From: Fibrobacterota bacterium
GTDB lineage: Bacteria > Fibrobacterota > Chitinivibrionia > Chitinivibrionales > FEN-1185
Length of the DNA: 63,404 nt
NCBI GenBank assembly: GCA_003165595.1
Contig: PLWQ01000035.1
Coordinates: 1-63,404, forward strand
Direction: 5' to 3'
Positions 59,571 to 63,404 of the stretch are shown here, piece by piece. A program made the translations under genes and the position numbers. Below the pieces are notes generated by a model that had not been told where the DNA came from, did no database searches, and saw only the letters and a list, made by a program, of their open reading frames with translations. The number at the start of each line of letters is the position of its first letter. Positions within the stretch are counted from its first letter, which is position 1.

Positions 59571-59747
59571 ATGAGCCTGCAGAAGCTGCTTGATGAAATA
59601 GAGCTGCTCAAAGCCGAGTACGAGAAATTCGAACGTGGCAACAAGTCCGCGGGAACAAGGGCGAGAAAGAACCTGCAAAATATCAAGAAGATCTGCCAGG
59701 AGATTCGCACTCAGATTCAGGAATCAAAGAAAAAAGAAGGCGAGTAA
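59571..59747 (+). CDS. Histone H1-like (Hc1-type) protein
   Basis: The 58-residue protein MSLQKLLDEIELLKAEYEKF, then ERGNKSAGTRARKNLQNIKK, ICQEIRTQIQESKKK matches the short histone H1-like proteins of the FCB group and chlamydial Hc1 N-terminus. It is highly charged and helical, and probably binds DNA to compact the nucleoid. ATG 59571 has AAAGGAG 8 bases upstream; an open frame extends 30 codons upstream but lacks support. Confidence 0.88.
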   Translation: MSLQKLLDEIELLKAEYEKFERGNKSAGTRARKNLQNIKKICQEIRTQIQESKKKEGE

Positions 59748-59791
59748 CCGGAACCTCGGGAAACGCCGACGGTTGCGGCACGCATGCGTTT

Positions 59792-59811
59792 GCGCAAGAA
59801 TTGCGCGTTTT
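59792..59811 (+). terminator. Candidate terminator after the histone-like gene
   Basis: GCGCAA (59792-59797), loop GAA, TTGCGC (59801-59806), then GTTTT. It is a short, perfect 6-bp stem with only four T residues, so it is weak. Confidence 0.45.
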
Positions 59812-59852
59812 CCTGATGACACTATCCCCCACCCGGGCCGGCAGAGCTGCCG

Positions 59853-60626
59853 TCAAACGTGAGTTTGTTTCCAAAACTCGATCTGTTTTTCAAGATCGAT
59901 AGGCGGCGTCTTTTCGCATGTCGCCAGCAACGTGTCGGAAATCAACGGGAAAACTCGCGACAACCAGCGTGACAACGGCCTCGCCCACGCGAATTTGTAC
60001 AGGACAGGCAGGCTCACTACCGTGGGCAACACGTCGCGAATCTTCAAACCGGCAAAATTGAGCGCCTTTTCGAGTGTCTGGTAATCGTATCCCTGCAGGT
60101 GCAGATCCCCGAGATTCCGGGGCGAAAAGTAGTTCTCCCTCTTCTTCCGGAACTTGACATACCGGTATACCTGCCCCAGCGAAGCCAGGTTAGGGGTGTG
60201 AATGACAAGCGTCCCCTTCTCATGCAGCATCGCGCGAAGGGTAACGAGCCCCTGCGCCGGGCACCGCAGATGTTCTATAACGTCCATGAGGTAGATAACG
60301 TCGAACGCGTTCTCCAGTTCGGGGCGGGGCTGCTTTTCCACGTCAAGAAGCACTGCGGAAACCACGACGCCGTTTTCGGCCGCGCGCTTTTTGGTTTGAT
60401 CGAGAAACGAAGGAGAGATGTCTGCGGCGGTTACCCTGTGCCCCTGCCGGGCAAGCAGTACCGAAAGCTCGCCTTCAGCGCAGCCGACGTCCAATATAGC
60501 CAGGTTTTTTCCACCGGGTGCGACGATACGGGCAAACCGTTCGACTTCTTCTTTGTCGCGCTGCTGAGGAAGAAAAGAAGCGGCTTCGTAGTAGTGCGCG
60601 TAGTTTGAAAGCAGGCTCTTGTCCAT
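59853..60626 (-). CDS. Class I SAM-dependent methyltransferase (UbiG-like)
   Basis: The 257-residue enzyme has the methyltransferase motifs: LAILDVGCAEGELSVLLARQ (motif I), HRVTAADISPSFLDQTKKRA, FDVIYLMDVIEHLRCPAQGL and LRAMLHEKGTLVIHTPN. The C-terminus is longer than UbiG's and could contact a lipid or glycan acceptor. The substrate is unknown. It is convergent with the histone-like gene. In the gap to the ABC genes no other gene is seen. Confidence 0.9.
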   Translation of the reverse strand: MDKSLLSNYAHYYEAASFLPQQRDKEEVERFARIVAPGGKNLAILDVGCAEGELSVLLARQGHRVTAADISPSFLDQTKKRAAENGVVVSAVLLDVEKQPRPELENAFDVIYLMDVIEHLRCPAQGLVTLRAMLHEKGTLVIHTPNLASLGQVYRYVKFRKKRENYFSPRNLGDLHLQGYDYQTLEKALNFAGLKIRDVLPTVVSLPVLYKFAWARPLSRWLSRVFPLISDTLLATCEKTPPIDLEKQIEFWKQTHV

Positions 60627-61083
60627 GGCAACCCCGTCGGGACCGCACCTTTCTTCTGCAGGAAACCCAGAAAACAGATGTCATGCGTTGATCGGATCGG
60701 CGTGCGAGAGCGCTGCCGCACCAACCGATGTTTGGTTTCTAAAATAGGAAGCCGGCTGCATGAAGTCAAGAAATGACCGTGAGCCTTTTCTCGATCCACT
60801 ATCCGTCCAGGCAGGGTTCGCCGCATAAACGTCGCCCCAAACAATAATTTTTTTGCCGACGCGTAATAATCACCCTTAGCGCCCATATAACATCACTTTA
60901 CATGACTTGTCTTGACACCGTGGCTTTCAAGTATTCATATTTAAGCTTCCAAAAATTGGGCGCTGTCCGCGTGGGCAAGGGAATTTCCGTTGCCGTGTTT
61001 CCGGCGGGAAGTCGCACTCTCTCCAACAAATCAAGAACACAACAAGGGGGTTTTATGATTCCACTTTTTCATGGCGGTGTACA
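60627..61083. other. Intergenic region with a probable promoter for the ABC operon
   Basis: The gap contains no supported ORF. On the plus strand TTGACA (60912-60917), 18 bases and CATATT (60936-60941) form a good -35 with a weaker -10, about 145 bases before the ABC gene. On the minus strand nothing as strong was seen for the methyltransferase gene. Confidence 0.6.
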
Positions 61084-62031
61084 ATGAGCCCAACCAACGA
61101 TTCCGTAATGCTCGAGGTAAAAGACCTCAACAAGAATTTCGGCAACGTTCATGCCGTGCGAAACCTCACGTTTGAAGTGAGAAAAGGCGAAGTGCTCGGC
61201 TTCCTGGGCCCCAACGGAGCGGGCAAGACCACAACCATGCGCATCATCACGTGTTTTATTCCCGCATCCAGCGGCACCGTGAAGGTGAGCGGCATGGATA
61301 CGGTGCAAAACGACCTTGAGGTAAGGAAGAGAATCGGGTATCTGCCGGAAAACAACCCGTTGTATCTGGATATGACGGTCGACGAATACCTTAAATTCGC
61401 CGGCGAAATCCGCGGACTCAAAGGCGCGCAACTGACAAACCGCATCCACGATATGTTTCAGGTGTGCGGCCTTGCCAAAATGGCGAACCGCCAAATCGGC
61501 AAGCTGTCCAAAGGGTACAAGCAACGGGTTGGACTTGCCCAGGCAATGCTTCACAACCCCGATCTTCTTATTCTTGACGAACCCATGTCCGGTCTCGACC
61601 CGAATCAGATCATCGAGATTCGCCAGCTCATCAAGAAGATGGGTGAAGAGAAAACGGTGATTTACTGTTCACACATTCTTTCCGAAGTGGCCGCAACCTG
61701 CAACCGCATTCTTATCATTAACGACGGCGCGATAGTGGCTTCGGGCACGCCCGACGAGCTCACCGCCGGCGCCTCCAAGACCAGCGGCTATATGCTCAAG
61801 GTCAAGGGTGACAAGGCTTCGGTGCAGGCCAAGCTTTCCGCAATTCCCGGCATTACGGGCGTGACTGTGCAGGAATCCGGCGAATGGCTTGAGGCAACCA
61901 TAACCTCGGGCAAAGAGGACGTGGGCGAAAAAATCTACAAATGCGTTTCCGAGAACGGGTGGAGCCTGGCCGAACTCAAACGGCACTCGGCAAGTCTCGA
62001 AGACGTCTTTACACAACTCACAAGGGGTTAG
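61084..62031 (+). CDS. ABC transporter ATP-binding protein (GldA-like)
   Basis: The 315-residue protein has Walker A LGPNGAGKTTTMRI, Q-loop EVRKRIGYLPENNPLYLDMT, signature LSKGYKQRVGLAQAMLHNPD and Walker B LLILDEPMSGLDP, then SHILSEVAATCNRILIINDG. The C-terminal extension is typical of GldA/NatA/CcmA-type exporters. With the next two genes it forms a GldAFG-like set used for gliding or surface transport in Bacteroidota and for unknown cargo in Fibrobacterota. No clear ribosome-binding site precedes the ATG. Confidence 0.93.
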   Translation: MSPTNDSVMLEVKDLNKNFGNVHAVRNLTFEVRKGEVLGFLGPNGAGKTTTMRIITCFIPASSGTVKVSGMDTVQNDLEVRKRIGYLPENNPLYLDMTVDEYLKFAGEIRGLKGAQLTNRIHDMFQVCGLAKMANRQIGKLSKGYKQRVGLAQAMLHNPDLLILDEPMSGLDPNQIIEIRQLIKKMGEEKTVIYCSHILSEVAATCNRILIINDGAIVASGTPDELTAGASKTSGYMLKVKGDKASVQAKLSAIPGITGVTVQESGEWLEATITSGKEDVGEKIYKCVSENGWSLAELKRHSASLEDVFTQLTRG

Positions 62032-62035
62032 GACA

Positions 62036-62752
62036 ATGCAAAACATCTCGGCAATCTTCAAAAAGGAATTCAAGACATATTTCCTGTCGCCTATTGCATA
62101 CATCTTTATCACGGTGTATCTCATCACGACAACATTTCTGTTCTTTCAGGGATTCTTTCTTATCAACCAAGCCGACATGCGGGGCTATTTTGACCTGCTG
62201 CCGTGGGTTTTTCTCTTCTTTGTGCCTGCAATTACCATGCGGTCCTGGGCCGAAGAAAAGAAAGTCAAGACTCTGGAACTGCTCCTCACCTGGCCGGTGA
62301 GCGACGTCGAAGTGGTGATGGGAAAGTTTCTGGCGAGCTTCGCCCTTCTCGCCATCGTTGTTCTGCTGTCGATATCCATTCCGGTCACCATTGCCATCAT
62401 CGGCCATCCCGACGGCGGACAGATCGTGGGCCAGTATCTGGGGGCGCTTCTCATGGGAGCCGCGTATCTTGCCATCGGCCTGTGGGTCTCGTCGATGACG
62501 GAAAACCAGATTGTGGCGTTTATCGTGGGCGTAGTGGTCACCTTCGTCCTTTTCATCATAAGCACGCCCTTCATCACCATGGTGCTGCCTTCGTTTGCCG
62601 CTCCCCTGTTTGCCTATGTGGGACTCGGCAGCCATTTTGAAAGCATCAGCAGGGGAGTTATCGACAGCAGGGATATCGTCTATTACCTTTCGGTCATCGG
62701 ATTCTTTCTTTTCTTGAATGTCTGCTCGCTTGGCAGCAGGAAGTGGGAGTAA
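62036..62752 (+). CDS. ABC transporter permease (GldF-like)
   Basis: The 238-residue protein has six membrane helices: FLSPIAYIFITVYLITTTFL, then LPWVFLFFVPAITMRSWAEE (the RSWAEE acid loop typical of ABC-2 permeases), KKVKTLELLLTWPVSDVEVV, GKFLASFALLAIVVLLSISI and two more. It pairs with the ATPase 4 bases upstream and with the GldG-like gene 4 bases downstream, as in gldF-gldG. Confidence 0.92.
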   Translation: MQNISAIFKKEFKTYFLSPIAYIFITVYLITTTFLFFQGFFLINQADMRGYFDLLPWVFLFFVPAITMRSWAEEKKVKTLELLLTWPVSDVEVVMGKFLASFALLAIVVLLSISIPVTIAIIGHPDGGQIVGQYLGALLMGAAYLAIGLWVSSMTENQIVAFIVGVVVTFVLFIISTPFITMVLPSFAAPLFAYVGLGSHFESISRGVIDSRDIVYYLSVIGFFLFLNVCSLGSRKWE

Positions 62753-62756
62753 TACA

Positions 62757-63404
62757 ATGGAAAACAAGAAAATAAAAAACAGCTCGCAGCTTGTTATTTA
62801 CGCACTCGTGATCCTCGGGTTTATCTGCGTCGTCAACTACCTGTCGACCAGGGTGTTTGTTCGCGCGGATCTCACCGAAAAGAAGATGTACAGCGTTTCA
62901 AAAGCCACCAAGAACGTCCTGCGCAAGCTGGACGACATCGTGAGCGTGAAAGTGTATTTCTCGAAGAACCTTCCCGTCAACGTGAGGACGCTGGAATCGG
63001 ATGTTCACGATATGTTGTCCGAATACAAGGCCTATGCCGGGAAGAACCTCCAAATCACCTACGAAGATCCTACCAAGAGTGAAGAGGAAAAGCGCAAGGT
63101 GACCCAAATGGGAATTCCCGAGCTCCAGATGCAGACATACGAAAAGGACAAGTCGCAGGTTGTAAACTGTTTCATGGGCATCGCCGTCCTGTACGGAGCA
63201 AAGAAGGAAGTAATGCCCGTTGTGCAGAACCTTACAAACCTGGAATACGACTTGACGCAGGCGATCCAGAAAGTATCGCGAAAAGAAAGCCCGAAGATCG
63301 GCGTGCTCAAGACCGACTCGCTTCCCGTTATTCCTCCGCAGTATGCCCAGCAGATGCCGGCGAACCCGGAGGAAGTGCATGAGAAATACAAGCCGGTTTT
63401 CGAA
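62757..63404 (+). CDS. GldG-like auxiliary ABC component, partial
   Basis: The first 216 residues are in the window; the rest is cut by its right edge. A signal-anchor (LVIYALVILGFICVVNYLST) is followed by the ABC_transp_aux domain: DLTEKKMYSVSKATKNVLRK, LDDIVSVKVYFSKNLPVNVR, TLESDVHDMLSEYKAYAGKN and LTQAIQKVSRKESPKIGVLK. GldG-type proteins form the periplasmic part of the GldAFG transporter. The ATG at 62757 follows the permease stop by 4 bases. Confidence 0.88.
   Translation, partial: MENKKIKNSSQLVIYALVILGFICVVNYLSTRVFVRADLTEKKMYSVSKATKNVLRKLDDIVSVKVYFSKNLPVNVRTLESDVHDMLSEYKAYAGKNLQITYEDPTKSEEEKRKVTQMGIPELQMQTYEKDKSQVVNCFMGIAVLYGAKKEVMPVVQNLTNLEYDLTQAIQKVSRKESPKIGVLKTDSLPVIPPQYAQQMPANPEEVHEKYKPVFE

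Overview
The window looks like chromosomal DNA from a GC-moderate, diderm (outer-membrane) bacterium of the FCB group, most likely the phylum Fibrobacterota (Fibrobacteria/Chitinivibrionia side). The clearest taxon clue is a TIGR02147-type regulator (52227-53111), a family first described as a Fibrobacter paralogous family, sitting directly upstream of a lipoprotein. Supporting clues are GldA/GldF/GldG-like ABC genes, a small histone H1-like protein, C-terminal sorting-domain-like tails on secreted proteins, and many FN3 or carboxypeptidase-regulatory-type exported proteins. No rRNA, tRNA, CRISPR array, phage or complete insertion sequence was seen.

Layout. 1-4254: the 5' part of a SpoU-type RNA methyltransferase, a nucleotidyltransferase with an overlapping small ORF, an Fe-S aldo/keto reductase followed by a flavodoxin-like reductase, and a Qnr/McbG-like pentapeptide-repeat protein. 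4434-6469: two tandem, translationally coupled cyclic-nucleotide-binding-domain proteins. 6598-10180 (minus): a translation/secretion operon ffh-rpsP-rimM-trmD-rplS ending in a strong intrinsic terminator. 10310-14763: an unknown protein preceded by a CRP-like palindrome, diverging from rarA fused to a methyltransferase-like domain, then a HAMP membrane protein. 14812-22255 (minus): the heat-shock set groES-groEL-hrcA-grpE-dnaK-dnaJ with one sigma70-like promoter and one CIRCE at its head.

22434-28876: a TPR protein, HU, an FHA protein, a TlpA-like thioredoxin with an odd C-terminal HTH-like module, proC and a DUF6178-like protein; two MITE-like elements with the same terminal inverted repeats lie here. 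29033-31687: a 7TM sensor histidine kinase translationally coupled to an EXPERA (TMEM97/EBP-like) membrane protein, with a promoter followed by a large palindrome. 31862-40917: rluD, lspA, a UbiA prenyltransferase, a lipoprotein, a radical SAM protein, an AraC regulator, lysC, an HD protein and a truncated alcohol dehydrogenase. 40922-46807: polA, a metal-efflux permease with a fused HMA domain, and an FmdB/4Fe-4S/DUF6599 cluster.

47103-55838 is the accessory, cell-surface part. It holds a TonB-dependent receptor-like gene split by a frameshift, a promoter-regulator-lipoprotein-secreted-secreted unit in which two secreted proteins share a six-cysteine domain, a multi-spanning membrane protein and an FN3 lipoprotein. 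56368-63404: an MltD-like LysM transglycosylase coupled to SppA, a histone H1-like protein, a SAM methyltransferase, and the start of a GldAFG-like ABC transporter operon that runs off the window.

Two genome-wide habits stand out. Imperfect short tandem repeats of a TTGAAAGT/GGTCTGAA type sit at gene ends and in places encode the last codons of genes. Clusters of perfect palindromes occupy intergenic gaps at 625-751 and 33385-33520.
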